Below are positions 54,019 through 63,207 of a DNA stretch of 64,000 bases, piece after piece. The stretch is from Bacteroidota bacterium (GTDB lineage: Bacteria > Bacteroidota > Ignavibacteria > Ignavibacteriales > Ignavibacteriaceae): NCBI GenBank assembly GCA_021815405.1, contig JAKAGV010000017.1:78225-142224 (forward strand), given 5' to 3'. The position numbers were made by a program, and so were the translations under genes. The notes beneath the pieces are model-generated. The model saw only the letters and a list, made by a program, of their open reading frames with translations. It was not told where the DNA came from and ran no database searches. Position 1 is the first letter of the stretch; each line of letters opens with the position of its first letter.

Positions 54019-54654
54019 ATGAACTATTTAATCTGCGCAGCCATCGGATATCTTTTGGGTTCAGTACCTACGGGTTATTTAATTCTAAAGAGAGAAAAAG
54101 GAATTGATATAAGACAAGCCGGTTCCGGGAACGTAGGTGCGTTAAACGCAATGGAGGTTTCTAATTCAAAAATAATCGGGTTATTTGTTCTGATTATTGA
54201 TGCTTTAAAAGGTCTGTTTAGCGTTTATCTGGCTATCTTATTTTTTCCGTATGATTTTGTTATGCCTGCAATAGCGCTGACTTTTGCCGTTTTCAGCCAT
54301 TGCTTCAATCCATGGCTTGGCTTCAACGGTGGAAGAGGCTTAGCAACTGCTGCAGGCGGTACTATGCTAATATTCCCTGTTCTTCCTGCAGTTTGGATTA
54401 TTATTTGGGTTGCTTTATTTATTTTGAAAAGAGACGTCCATTTTGCGAATATAACCGCAATAATCTTAACTTTTATTGCTGTTATGTTTTCTCAAGAGAT
54501 AGATTTCAGATATTCGTTTCCTCACTCATATTCAGTTTCTATATTATTATTTTTCACATCAGTTTTAATGATGATCATTTTTATAAAACATATAGAACCG
54601 TTAAAAGAAATTATTAAAAATTACAAAGAGGCTAAGGGTAAAAATGAAGAATAA
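54019..54654 (+). CDS. PlsY-like glycerol-3-phosphate acyltransferase
   Basis: PlsY transfers an acyl group from acyl phosphate to glycerol-3-phosphate at the membrane. The 211-residue protein has the expected five or six hydrophobic segments. The first conserved motif is SVPTGYLILKREKGIDIRQAGSGN, followed by VGALNA where most members have a GATN sequence. The second conserved region reads GFNGGRGLATAAGG where GGKG is usual. Both changes leave the glycine framework but alter key side chains. Its stop overlaps the protease gene by 11 nt. The family call is reasonable; full activity is less certain. Confidence 0.75.
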   Translation: MNYLICAAIGYLLGSVPTGYLILKREKGIDIRQAGSGNVGALNAMEVSNSKIIGLFVLIIDALKGLFSVYLAILFFPYDFVMPAIALTFAVFSHCFNPWLGFNGGRGLATAAGGTMLIFPVLPAVWIIIWVALFILKRDVHFANITAIILTFIAVMFSQEIDFRYSFPHSYSVSILLFFTSVLMMIIFIKHIEPLKEIIKNYKEAKGKNEE

Positions 54655-55828
54655 AAAAATTCCAATATTACTTATAATTGTTTTAATTATTGTATCAGCT
54701 TCGGTATTAATTTTGACACAGACTAAAAGTGATTCGAAGCTTTATTATGATGCCGATCCAAGTTATTCAGAAACTGCTTTTCATAATGAATCCCCGCAAG
54801 ATCAAAATATTTCAGACAGCAGGCAGAATGCAATTACTGAAACTGTAAAGAAAGTAAGCCCGGCAGTTGTCGGAATAAATGTAACGGAAATTCAACAATA
54901 CAGCAGTCCGTTTGGAAATTTATTTAATGATCCTTTCTGGAACCAGTTCTTCGGTAATCAAGGTTTTAGTCAAAAGGTAAAAGAACTTGGTTCAGGCTTT
55001 ATCATATCTCCGGATGGTTATATTGTAACAAACGACCACGTTGCAGGAAATGCATCGGAGATAACAGTTACCTTAACTAATGGCAAAGAATATAAGGCAA
55101 AACTAATAGGCACGGATCATTCAACAGATATTTGCCTTCTTAAAATAGACGGCAATAATTTTCCTTATGTAACTCTTGGAAATTCTGACGATGTAATTAT
55201 TGGAGAGTGGGTAATTGCATTTGGAAATCCTTTCGGTCTCTTCAGCTTAAATGATAAACCGACCGTTACCGTAGGTGTCTTGAGTTCTTCAGGAATGAAT
55301 CTTGAACCGATAAACAACAGGTATTATTTAAATATGCTGCAAACCGACGCGGCAATAAATGGCGGTAACAGCGGCGGTCCGCTTGCTGATAGCAAAGGTG
55401 AAGTAATCGGGATGAATACATTAATCTATAATCCGAACGGTGTTCAAAGTAATGTAGGCGTTGGCTTTGCTATTCCAATCAATAGAATAAAAAGAATAAT
55501 AACCCAGCTTAAGAAATATGGAAAAGTTGACCGTAACTTTAGCATCGGAATGAAGATTCAACCTGTAGACGATGCAATTGCAAAATATTACAATCTGCAA
55601 AGTACACGCGGAGTAATGATTTCTCAAATACTTCCAAATACTCCAGCGCAAAGAGCGGGACTAAAAGAAGGCGATATAATTTTACAGGTCAATGATTTTC
55701 TTATAAATGATGAACAGACGCTTGTTGGTGTCTTCCAGCAATTCAGTGCCGGAGATACTATTTCAATTAAGATTTTACGCGGGGATAAAACATTAGTTAA
55801 AGAAATGAAACTGGAGAAAACAACATGA
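54644..55828 (+). CDS. HtrA/DegQ-like serine protease
   Basis: This periplasmic quality-control protease of 394 residues has an N-terminal signal anchor (residues 4-26). The trypsin-like triad is His near residue 131 (TNDHVAG), Asp near residue 161 (HSTDICLLKI) and Ser near residue 242 (GGNSGGPL). The oxyanion region VGFAIPINRIK follows. A single PDZ domain fills the C-terminus (GVMISQILPNTPAQRAGLKEGDIILQVND). The usual TNNHV motif is TNDHV here. One PDZ is the DegS-like or short HtrA pattern. It overlaps plsY upstream and purB downstream (4 nt), so the three genes are translationally coupled. Confidence 0.93.
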   Translation: MKNKKIPILLIIVLIIVSASVLILTQTKSDSKLYYDADPSYSETAFHNESPQDQNISDSRQNAITETVKKVSPAVVGINVTEIQQYSSPFGNLFNDPFWNQFFGNQGFSQKVKELGSGFIISPDGYIVTNDHVAGNASEITVTLTNGKEYKAKLIGTDHSTDICLLKIDGNNFPYVTLGNSDDVIIGEWVIAFGNPFGLFSLNDKPTVTVGVLSSSGMNLEPINNRYYLNMLQTDAAINGGNSGGPLADSKGEVIGMNTLIYNPNGVQSNVGVGFAIPINRIKRIITQLKKYGKVDRNFSIGMKIQPVDDAIAKYYNLQSTRGVMISQILPNTPAQRAGLKEGDIILQVNDFLINDEQTLVGVFQQFSAGDTISIKILRGDKTLVKEMKLEKTT

Positions 55829-57126
55829 TAGAAAGATATACTCTACCGGAGATGGGCAAAATCTGGCAAGATGAATTTAAGTACCGCATCTGGTTAAAGA
55901 TAGAAATATTAGCATGCGAAGCAAGAGCATCTCTTGGAGAAATTCCACAAAAAGATGTTGAGGTAATTAAGCAGAAGGCAAACTTCGATGTAAAAAGAGT
56001 TTTGGAAATTGAAGAGACTACCAAACATGATGTAATTGCATTTCTTACCAACGTTGCGGAATATGTCGGACCGGAATCTCGGCACATTCATTACGGAATG
56101 ACATCTTCAGATATTCTCGATACTACTCTCTCCTATCAAATGAAATCAGCCGGTGAGCTTCTACTTAATCGGTTGTTTGATCTTAAAAGCGTTTTAAAAG
56201 AAAGAGCAATTGAGCATAAAAATACATTGTGTGTCGGAAGATCGCACGGCATTCATGCCGAGCCAACTACAATGGGATTGAAATTCGCATTATGGTATGA
56301 AGAAACAAAACGAAATATATTACGACTTCAAAATGCAATTAAAAGTATAAGTGTCGGACAGATTTCCGGTGCTGTTGGCACATTTGAGCACTTATCTCCT
56401 AAAGTAGAAGAATACGTTTGCGAAAAGATGGGTTTAACTCCTGCGCCGGTTTCAACACAAATTATTCAGAGAGACCGTCATGCAGAATTTATGGCTTCTC
56501 TGGCTCTTGTCGGTGCCACTCTTGAAAAGATTGCTCTTGAAATTCGTCATCTTCAAAGAACTGAAGTTCTTGAAGCAGAAGAATATTTTTCCAAAGGACA
56601 AAAAGGCTCTTCCGCTATGCCACATAAACGTAATCCGATTATAAGCGAAAGAATAGACGGATTAGCAAGAGTATTAAGAAGCAACGCAATTGCTGCGATT
56701 GAAGATGTTGCCCTGTGGCATGAGCGGGATATCTCACATTCTTCTGTTGAAAGAATTGTTGTTCCGGATAGCTGCATTGCTCTTGATTACATGCTAGATT
56801 TAATGGTTAAGCTAATCAAGAACTTATTGATTTACCCGGACAACATGATTAAAAATCTAAACTTAACCCGAGGTCTAGTCTATTCTCAGGCAGTTCTATT
56901 GAAGCTTGTAAATAAAGGAGTTTCAAGAGAAGATGCATATAAAATTGTTCAATCCTCGGCTATGGAAGTCTGGGCAGACAAAACGAAAGATCTTTTCAGC
57001 GAATTGAAAAAATCTCCGGATGTTAAAAAATATCTTACCGAGGAAGATTTGAAGGATGTATTCGCAAGCAAAAGAACATTAAAGAATGTTGATTATATTT
57101 TTTCTCGAAGTATTGATGCGGATTGA
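55825..57126 (+). CDS. purB: adenylosuccinate lyase
   Basis: PurB acts twice in purine synthesis, cleaving succinylaminoimidazole-carboxamide ribotide and adenylosuccinate to release fumarate. The 433-residue protein has HYGMTSSDILDTTLS near residue 92, VGRSHGIHAEPTTMG near residue 136 (catalytic His) and the fumarase/aspartase signature KGSSAMPHKRNP near residue 260. It overlaps the protease by 4 nt and is followed by hairpins. The sequence is complete for family motifs. Confidence 0.97.
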   Translation: MIERYTLPEMGKIWQDEFKYRIWLKIEILACEARASLGEIPQKDVEVIKQKANFDVKRVLEIEETTKHDVIAFLTNVAEYVGPESRHIHYGMTSSDILDTTLSYQMKSAGELLLNRLFDLKSVLKERAIEHKNTLCVGRSHGIHAEPTTMGLKFALWYEETKRNILRLQNAIKSISVGQISGAVGTFEHLSPKVEEYVCEKMGLTPAPVSTQIIQRDRHAEFMASLALVGATLEKIALEIRHLQRTEVLEAEEYFSKGQKGSSAMPHKRNPIISERIDGLARVLRSNAIAAIEDVALWHERDISHSSVERIVVPDSCIALDYMLDLMVKLIKNLLIYPDNMIKNLNLTRGLVYSQAVLLKLVNKGVSREDAYKIVQSSAMEVWADKTKDLFSELKKSPDVKKYLTEEDLKDVFASKRTLKNVDYIFSRSIDAD

Positions 57127-57139
57127 AATACTTCGAGAA
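57102..57139. terminator. perfect hairpin spanning the purB stop codon
   Basis: TTCTCGAAGTATT (57102-57114) and AATACTTCGAGAA (57127-57139) form a 13-bp perfect stem around a 12-nt loop containing the purB stop codon. There is no strong T-tract, so it may be a processing or attenuating hairpin and not a simple terminator. Confidence 0.6.
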
Positions 57140-57160
57140 TTAAATTAACATAATTTTCCT

Positions 57161-57218
57161 CTTGGAATACTGGAGTAATGGAATTATATAATTTACTCCT
57201 TTATTACAATACTCCAAG
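57161..57218. repeat. inverted repeat with second copy of the 24-nt unit
   Basis: CTTGGA and TCCAAG bound an imperfect inverted repeat with an inner perfect stem GGAGTAA (57172-57178) and TTACTCC (57193-57199). The stretch 57164-57187 matches the unit at the end of the DNA methyltransferase gene (4237-4260, minus strand) at 21 of 24 positions. Confidence 0.6.
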
Positions 57219-57257
57219 GGGTTAGTTAGCGCGAGGTAAATAATTAATAAATTAGAG

Positions 57258-57806
57258 GTGGGTATGAAAATCAAAAATATTTTTTTGTTCTCTCTTGTCT
57301 TTACTTTAGTGTTTTTCTTATCTGTTAACGCTAAAGAAAAGAAAACTACTAAGAAGGCAGACCTAAAGGTTGGTATGACTGCTCCAAATTTTACTCTTCA
57401 AGATGTTTACGGACACTCTTACACACTTTCACAATTCAAAGGTAAAGTACCTGTCATCGTTTATTTCTATCCAAAAGCAGGCACTCCCGGATGTACCAAA
57501 GAAGCCTGCGGAATTAGAGATGACTGGGGCAAATTCCAAAAAAGCAAAATACAGGTTTTTGGTATCAGTGTAGATACGAAACCGGAAATAAGAAAATTCA
57601 TCCATGATTATCATTTAAACTTCCCTCTTCTTTCCGATGCAAGCCATAAGGTTTCAAATATGTACGGAGTTTATAGTAAGAACGGCTATGATCAGCGGGT
57701 TACTTTTATTGTAAATAAAGAAGGTAAGATTGCGGATATCATTCATGTGATGAATATCGACAAGCATGCTGCCGAGGTTTATAAACTCGCAAAGAAATTG
57801 ATGTAG
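57258..57806 (+). CDS. secreted peroxiredoxin (Bcp/AhpC-TSA type)
   Basis: This thiol peroxidase of 182 residues reduces peroxides. An N-terminal signal peptide (KIKNIFLFSLVFTLVFFLSVNA, cleavage near residue 25) directs it out of the cytoplasm, which is less usual for Bcp. The AhpC-TSA domain has DLKVGMTAPNFTLQD near residue 35 and the active site PGCTKEACGIRD near residue 75, with the peroxidatic cysteine and a second cysteine five residues later, as in the BCP subgroup. The C-terminal QRVTFIVNKEGKI strand is typical. It is monocistronic, after purB. Confidence 0.9.
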   Translation: MGMKIKNIFLFSLVFTLVFFLSVNAKEKKTTKKADLKVGMTAPNFTLQDVYGHSYTLSQFKGKVPVIVYFYPKAGTPGCTKEACGIRDDWGKFQKSKIQVFGISVDTKPEIRKFIHDYHLNFPLLSDASHKVSNMYGVYSKNGYDQRVTFIVNKEGKIADIIHVMNIDKHAAEVYKLAKKLM

Positions 57807-57817
57807 GTTTCAGTCAT

Positions 57818-57872
57818 GCGCATAGGGCAATCCTTTTAAGAACTTATCGCTTTTGATTTTTGCTCTATGCGC
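57818..57872. terminator. long-arm hairpin between convergent genes
   Basis: GCGCATAGGGCAA (57818-57830) and TTGCTCTATGCGC (57860-57872) pair across 13 bp with one G-U, around a 29-nt loop. It lies between the convergent peroxiredoxin and acpS genes. It may act as a shared terminator, although no strong T-tract adjoins it. Confidence 0.55.
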
Positions 57873-57888
57873 TATGCTATTTGCATTT

Positions 57889-58266
57889 CTAAATTTCTTT
57901 ATAGATTATAGCAACACACGCAACGTAATCCCGTGAGTGACTCATCGATATCTTCAAACTTTTTCCATCCGTTAAGAAAGATTTGAGATCGCCTTTTAAG
58001 TCTACAAGCGGCAGCCCGTTTGGTTCATTATAGATTTCAATATCCTGCCAGCCAACATCTTTACTCCAGCCGGTAGTTAGAGCTTTAAATACCGCTTCTT
58101 TAGCAGCAAATCGCGCCGCCAAATGCTGGTACTTATTTGCTTTACTTAAGCAGTAGTCAAGCTCGGTTTGTGTATAAACTTTTTTAAGAAAATGATCACC
58201 ATACTTTTCTATGCTGGTCTTGACCCTGTCAATTTCAATTATGTCAATTCCAATTCCGAATACCAT
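57889..58266 (-). CDS. acpS: holo-[acyl-carrier-protein] synthase
   Basis: AcpS moves the phosphopantetheine arm from coenzyme A to acyl carrier protein. The 125-residue protein starts MVFGIGIDIIEIDRVKTS with the metal-binding Asp, has the second motif ARFAAKEAVFKAL near residue 52 and ends with SMSHSRDYVACVA. Normal length for a trimeric AcpS. It has its own promoter region in the gap that also contains repeat family A. Confidence 0.95.
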   Translation of the reverse strand: MVFGIGIDIIEIDRVKTSIEKYGDHFLKKVYTQTELDYCLSKANKYQHLAARFAAKEAVFKALTTGWSKDVGWQDIEIYNEPNGLPLVDLKGDLKSFLTDGKSLKISMSHSRDYVACVAIIYKEI

Positions 58267-58300
58267 AAAAATCCTAAAATTTCAAATTCAAATAACCACC

Positions 58301-58422
58301 TGAAATTACGCAAAATAATGTTTTTGTCATTCCAAACTTGTTTCGGAATCTTCTTTTTGCATTGTCTTTAGATGCTGAAACAAGTTCAGCATGAAGTTTT
58401 ATTATTTTTTTGTAACCTCAAT
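58301..58422. repeat. family A palindromic repeat, copy 3
   Basis: The left flank TGAAATTACGCAAAATAATG is nearly identical to the left flank of copy 1 (one base differs in the TGAAGTTACGCAA arm). TTCCAAACTTGTTTCGGAA and GCTGAAACAAGTTCAGCATG follow, then TGTAACCTCA on the right. It lies in the acpS-ggt gap. Conservation of the flanks as well as the palindromes shows that the unit is about 110-120 nt. Confidence 0.85.
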
Positions 58423-58428
58423 TACTAA

Positions 58429-60138
58429 TTAATAACCTACTGCGGAACCAGGTCCGCGAGGATCTGAAGCGCCGTAAATCGTTCCATCATTATTATCAAC
58501 CATTATTCCTTCAGCTAATCCTAAAGTTCTTTCATGACCAAACTTGTAGCCCATTTTAATCAAATTATTCTTTACATCCGGTGATAATGCAAACCTCTCA
58601 TAATAAATTTCATCCGGCAGCCATTGATCATGTATCCTGGGCATGTCAATCGCCTGCCTTATGTTCATGTTGAAATCAATACAATTCATAATTACCTGAA
58701 GTACAACCGTAATAATGGTTGAACCTCCCGGTGAACCAACAATGATATAAGGCTTACCATCTTTCAAGACAATTGTAGGAGTCATTGAACTTAACATTCT
58801 CTTGTTAGGTTGAATTGAATTTGCTTCGCTGCCCATAAGACCGAACTGATTCGGAACTCCCGGCTTAGCGCTGAAGTCATCCATTTCATTGTTCAATAAA
58901 AAGCCTGCGCCAGCGACAACTACTTTAGAGCCAAAAGCAGAATTAAGAGTTGTTGTTGTGCTAACTGCATTTCCTTCACCATCGTAAACTGAGTAATGAG
59001 TTGTTTCCATGCTTTCATGAAATTCAGGAAATTTCCCAGGTAATATTTCATGGGCAGGAATTGCACGATTTGTTATTTTTTCAAATATCGACCTTGCATA
59101 TTTTTTTGATGTTAATTCCGCAATCGGCATCTTAACAAAATCAGGATCGCCTAAATATTTAGTGCGATCGGCAAAAGCGAATTTCATTGCCTCAACAAGC
59201 TTATGAATATATTCGCTGCTCCCCCAGTCATCTTGTTTAAAATTATAATTCTCTAAAATATTAAGCATCTCAATTAAAGCAACTCCACCTGAGCTTGGCG
59301 GTGGCATTGAGACAATTTCATAACCTCGGTAAGTTCCTGTTACCGGTTTTCTTTCAACCGGTTTATAATTTTGAAGATCTTCCTTTGATATGTAACCTCC
59401 TAGTGAATGTATTTGTTGAACCAGTAAGTCAGCAATTTTTCCTTTGTAGAAACCATCGTCGCCTTTATCTTCAATTTCTTTTAAAGTTGAGGCTAGTTCC
59501 GGCTGTTTAAATATTTCGCCTTCTTTATAAGGTTCGCCATTATTAGAAAATTTCTTGAATGACGCCGGATATTTTCTAAAATCATGGAGATATTCCTTGA
59601 ATGATTCAGCAGTATTTTTATCAAGAGGAAAACCATTCTCAGCTAATTCAATTGCAGGCTGAATTACATCCTTGAGTTTCATAGTTCCATATTTTTTTAA
59701 TGTATATATCAAACCTGCAACGCTTCCGGGCACTCCTGAAGATGTTGCACCTTCAAGGCTAAGCTTCGGTTCAAAATTTCCATTCTTATCAAGAAACATA
59801 TTTTTATATGCCTTGCCTGGAGCTTTTTCCCTAAAGTCGATGGTTGTATTGATGCCATTCTTCAAATGAATTACCATAAATCCGCCGCCGCCGATATTGC
59901 CTGCAAATGGATACGTAACAGCAAGTGCAAATCCTGTTGCAACAGCAGCATCTATGGCATTTCCTCCTTTCTTCAAAATCTCAACTCCAACTTTTGATGC
60001 AATAGTGCTTGCACTTACTACCATGCCGTGCTTTGCATGTACAGGAATTTTGGCAGACGCAAAAACAAAGCGGGATGAAAAAAGAAGAATTAAAATTCCG
60101 GAAATAATACTTTTAAAAGAGATGGAGATGTGCATCAA
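58429..60138 (-). CDS. ggt: gamma-glutamyltransferase
   Basis: This secreted N-terminal-nucleophile hydrolase cleaves gamma-glutamyl bonds of glutathione-like compounds in the periplasm. The 569-residue precursor has a signal peptide (residues 1-27) and a large-subunit region with GGGGFMVIHLKNG near residue 80 and DFREKAPG near residue 97. The autocleavage site with the catalytic Thr lies in METTHYSVYDGEGNAVSTT near residue 381. The small-subunit motif SMTPTIVLKDGKPY lies near residue 450 and VVGSPGGSTI follows it. Its start overlaps the MlaD-like stop by 26 nt. The protein appears intact. Confidence 0.95.
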   Translation of the reverse strand: MMHISISFKSIISGILILLFSSRFVFASAKIPVHAKHGMVVSASTIASKVGVEILKKGGNAIDAAVATGFALAVTYPFAGNIGGGGFMVIHLKNGINTTIDFREKAPGKAYKNMFLDKNGNFEPKLSLEGATSSGVPGSVAGLIYTLKKYGTMKLKDVIQPAIELAENGFPLDKNTAESFKEYLHDFRKYPASFKKFSNNGEPYKEGEIFKQPELASTLKEIEDKGDDGFYKGKIADLLVQQIHSLGGYISKEDLQNYKPVERKPVTGTYRGYEIVSMPPPSSGGVALIEMLNILENYNFKQDDWGSSEYIHKLVEAMKFAFADRTKYLGDPDFVKMPIAELTSKKYARSIFEKITNRAIPAHEILPGKFPEFHESMETTHYSVYDGEGNAVSTTTTLNSAFGSKVVVAGAGFLLNNEMDDFSAKPGVPNQFGLMGSEANSIQPNKRMLSSMTPTIVLKDGKPYIIVGSPGGSTIITVVLQVIMNCIDFNMNIRQAIDMPRIHDQWLPDEIYYERFALSPDVKNNLIKMGYKFGHERTLGLAEGIMVDNNDGTIYGASDPRGPGSAVGY

Positions 60139-61027
60139 CTTTAAATCCTTTGTTGGTCAATTGCTCAATTAAAATTTTTGTAAGTTCGTTTACCTGCTTA
60201 ATTGATTTATTTAAGTCATCGTACAATTTATCGTCATAAACTATTTTACCTATATTATTATTCTTCGATTTTATCTCATCAGTAAAATTATTAAGCTTGG
60301 TAACGAGTGAATCTGTTTTCTGCAATACGTTTTTTGCTTCGGTAATTGTTGATGTAATATCATTTTTATTAGTACTTATCAAATCCTTTGCATCACTGGT
60401 AAGCTTTACGCTGTTGTTTATCAGTTTGTTAATATTTGATTTGTTCTCTTCGGTTATCGCATTTAATTTTTCTGTCAATTGATTAAGATTGGCTAAAGAT
60501 GATTTGATATCTTCATTCATCTTTTTGTCAGTCAAATAGCTATTTAAAGAATTTAAAGTAACCTTAACGCCCTTTAGTGTCTGGATAAGATCATCCTGCA
60601 TTGAGCCGACAAAAGCCATAACAGACGGTATATCGTAATAGAAAACTCCTTTTTGAACTGCTTTATAATCAAGCGGCTCTGGTGAAGTGCCAGGTTTAAT
60701 GTCTATTTTTTTCCCGCCCATTAAGTCAGTCATTGCTAATCCAAATACTGCATCTTTTCTCAAGTCAAGATTATTAGAAATACGCGCAGTAACAATTACA
60801 CTATTATTATCAATTTGAATATCTTCAACATTTCCCTCTCTTACTCCGTTTACAGAAACATAATCGCCTACTTCAAGACCGGAAGCATTATTGAATTTTA
60901 TTTTTATTGTTCTTTCATTTGAAGTCAGACTGAAATTTTTTGCCCATCCGAGAATCCACAAAAAAATTATAAGACCAATTATAACCGTAATTCCGACTTT
61001 TATTTCTGTTTTCCTTTGATCTTTCAT
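60113..61027 (-). CDS. MlaD/MCE-family substrate-binding protein
   Basis: This is the membrane-anchored periplasmic part of an MCE-type lipid transporter. The 304-residue protein has one N-terminal transmembrane helix (VGITVIIGLIIFLWILGW, residues 11-28), followed by the MCE domain (NASGLEVGDYVSVNGVREGNVEDI near residue 48; GLAMTDLMGGKKIDIKPG near residue 97). A long helical coil rich in Lys and Asn occupies residues 130-290. No cognate permease or ATPase is adjacent. It overlaps ggt downstream and the small membrane gene upstream (4 nt). Confidence 0.88.
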   Translation of the reverse strand: MKDQRKTEIKVGITVIIGLIIFLWILGWAKNFSLTSNERTIKIKFNNASGLEVGDYVSVNGVREGNVEDIQIDNNSVIVTARISNNLDLRKDAVFGLAMTDLMGGKKIDIKPGTSPEPLDYKAVQKGVFYYDIPSVMAFVGSMQDDLIQTLKGVKVTLNSLNSYLTDKKMNEDIKSSLANLNQLTEKLNAITEENKSNINKLINNSVKLTSDAKDLISTNKNDITSTITEAKNVLQKTDSLVTKLNNFTDEIKSKNNNIGKIVYDDKLYDDLNKSIKQVNELTKILIEQLTNKGFKVDAHLHLF

Positions 61028-61374
61028 TTTACAGCTTTCCGTTTTAAAATAGAATAAAGCATTTTATACTCCCTGCTATCTATGGTACTATCTCTAAGAG
61101 CCTCATGCAAGGAATCAATAAATGTATCCAATGATTTATCTGACAAATCATCCACATGCCTTATGCCGGTAATATAATCTTTAATTAAAATCTGAAGTGA
61201 ATCTTTTTCAGGTGTATCCTTCACGTAATTTAAATCTCTGTTTACCTGATTTATCATAAGCTGTTTGCTTGGGTTTAGAATTACTTCATTAAATTTATGA
61301 CTAATTACATAAAGAACAACTGCAGTTAGCACAGTTAATATTATAATCATCTTTATGAAACAGCTTTTTTTCAT
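61024..61374 (-). CDS. small single-pass membrane protein, unknown
   Basis: The 116-residue protein has an N-terminal membrane segment (MIIILTVLTAVVLYVIS, residues 9-25) followed by a polar helical region. This region contains charged heptad-like patterns (NRDLNYVKDTPEKDSLQILIKDYITG; SLHEALRDSTID). No family was recognised. It lies between the CorC-type gene (2 nt) and the MlaD-like gene (4-nt overlap), so it belongs to that operon and could assist the MCE protein at the membrane, a guess from position only. Confidence 0.5.
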   Translation of the reverse strand: MKKSCFIKMIIILTVLTAVVLYVISHKFNEVILNPSKQLMINQVNRDLNYVKDTPEKDSLQILIKDYITGIRHVDDLSDKSLDTFIDSLHEALRDSTIDSREYKMLYSILKRKAVK

Positions 61375-61376
61375 TA

Positions 61377-62663
61377 CTATAAATATTCAGGAAGTTTTTC
61401 AATTAAAACTTTCTTAATCCTCTTGTTAATAACTTCCTTAACGGTAAATTTATAATTTTCTAACTGAAAAGAATAGCCTTCTTTAGGAATGTGCCCGGAA
61501 TAATTTAAAATAAGACCAGCAACAGTTTCAAATTCGCCTTCAGTTAATTGTTCTTTCAAATCCAAAATTCCACGAAGATCGCTAACAGGCATTTTACCGA
61601 GAACTAAAAAGTTATTATCATTTATTTTAGATACAGGGCTTTCTTCTTTATCATATTCATCTCTTATTTCACCTAGAATTTCTTCAAGAATATCTTCAAG
61701 TGTTATTAAACCCGCTGTCCCGCCATATTCATCAACAACAATGGCAAGATGTAATTTTTTTTCCTGAAACTCACGCATTAAGTTATCGATCATTTTCATC
61801 TTCGGCACAAACAAAACTTTTCTAGTAATAGAAGGAAGAGAGAGTGAGTCTCGCATACGAATATTTTTTATATACGGAAGAAGATCTTTGGCATAAATTA
61901 TTCCACGAATATTATCAAGATCATTTTCATAAACCGGTATTCTGCTGTGTCCGGTTGAAGTAAGAACTTCTAATAAATCTTCGAATTTACAGTCTACCGG
62001 AACGCATATCATATCAACTCTAGGCGTCATTACCTCATGTACATGTACAGATCTGAAGCTGACTATATTGCTAAGCAAACCATGCTCACCTTCAATTAAG
62101 GCTCCCCGCTCCCGGCTTAAATCAGCTAATTCAGGAATATCCTCCGGAAGTATTACGGTTTTTGATTTATCAAATTTTAATTTCGAAACAGACATTCGAA
62201 TAATTTCTGTAATAGTTTCCGAAATAGGAAAAACCAAAACTGAAAGCCAATAGACTGGGAAAGCTGCATATTTTGCAAATGATACAGGTTTATTTGCCGC
62301 CCAGACTTTGGGAATTAGTTCGCCAAAAATTACCAGTAGTACTGTGAGTACTATTATTTGAATTGTAAGCAGCACATTAAGCGAGAGTGCTGAAACCGCA
62401 GCCACATCAAGCGCTATGGACACGGCAATAATCGAAGCGAACACATTAATTATAGTATTCCCTATCAGAATTGTAACTAACAATCTTCTAGGATGATCGA
62501 GTAGTTGTTTAAGGTAACGTTCAATTAAAGGATGTTCTGAGAGGCTGTCTCTCAATTTTTTCCGATTCAGTGAAAATAGAGAAACCTCAGAGCCGGAGAA
62601 CAATGCAGAAAAGAAAAAAGATGCTAGTAATAAGATTACCTTGATGTGCCAATCTAACTGCAA
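61377..62663 (-). CDS. CNNM/CorC-family transporter-associated protein
   Basis: The 428-residue protein has an N-terminal DUF21 transmembrane domain (about residues 1-175, with SALFSGSEVSLFSLNRKKL near residue 18 and LVTILIGNTIINVFASI near residue 61). A CBS pair follows (VMTPRVDMICVPVD near residue 212; VDEYGGTAGLITLEDILEEILGEI near residue 310), then a CorC_HlyC C-terminal domain (DFLVLGKMPVSDL region near residue 345). This design is the CNNM/CorC family, linked to magnesium and cobalt efflux. It starts the minus-strand operon shared with the small membrane, MlaD-like and ggt genes. Confidence 0.93.
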   Translation of the reverse strand: MQLDWHIKVILLLASFFFSALFSGSEVSLFSLNRKKLRDSLSEHPLIERYLKQLLDHPRRLLVTILIGNTIINVFASIIAVSIALDVAAVSALSLNVLLTIQIIVLTVLLVIFGELIPKVWAANKPVSFAKYAAFPVYWLSVLVFPISETITEIIRMSVSKLKFDKSKTVILPEDIPELADLSRERGALIEGEHGLLSNIVSFRSVHVHEVMTPRVDMICVPVDCKFEDLLEVLTSTGHSRIPVYENDLDNIRGIIYAKDLLPYIKNIRMRDSLSLPSITRKVLFVPKMKMIDNLMREFQEKKLHLAIVVDEYGGTAGLITLEDILEEILGEIRDEYDKEESPVSKINDNNFLVLGKMPVSDLRGILDLKEQLTEGEFETVAGLILNYSGHIPKEGYSFQLENYKFTVKEVINKRIKKVLIEKLPEYL

Positions 62664-62701
62664 AAATTATTTCTATCCTGCATTGTTAAACATATTAAAA
62701 A

Positions 62702-63127
62702 CTAAAATGGCAAGTCTTCATTTTCATCTGTATGAACATCAGGTTCACTTACCGTGCCGTTATATGGTACTTCTTCATGAACGCCAGTTTCAACACCTGT
62801 TGCTTCCAATGGGATTATTTTTTCTGATAAGACTTCCGTCATATATCTTTTTATACCTTCCTTATCGGTATATTCCCGTTTAGTCAGCCTGCCTTCAATA
62901 TAAACCTTTTTACCTTTTTTCAGACTTTCTTTAAAATAATCTGAAAGGCTGAATGATTTTATATTATGCCAGGTAGTTTCGTTAACCCAATTTCCATCTT
63001 TACCTTTATAACTATGAGTAGTTGCAACCGTAAATGTGGTAATTGAAACATTGTTCGTAGTAAACCGTGTCTCGGCATCTTTTCCCAGGTTGCCGATCAA
63101 CATGATTTTATTTAATGAGAAAGCCAT
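62702..63127 (-). CDS. ssb: single-stranded DNA-binding protein
   Basis: SSB coats single-stranded DNA during replication and repair. The 141-residue protein has an N-terminal OB fold (LNKIMLIGNLGKDAETRFT near residue 4; KKVYIEGRLTKREYTDKEG near residue 70) and a short acidic tail ending DENEDLPF, the conserved DDLPF-like tip that binds partner proteins. Normal length. Located near the CorC gene on the same strand with 38 nt between. Confidence 0.95.
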   Translation of the reverse strand: MAFSLNKIMLIGNLGKDAETRFTTNNVSITTFTVATTHSYKGKDGNWVNETTWHNIKSFSLSDYFKESLKKGKKVYIEGRLTKREYTDKEGIKRYMTEVLSEKIIPLEATGVETGVHEEVPYNGTVSEPDVHTDENEDLPF

Positions 63128-63207
63128 AGTACCTCCTCTTTGGTATTATTAATTATAAACATTTTTAATTTAAACATTCTTTTTGATAAATACTATATTT
63201 GCTGAAA

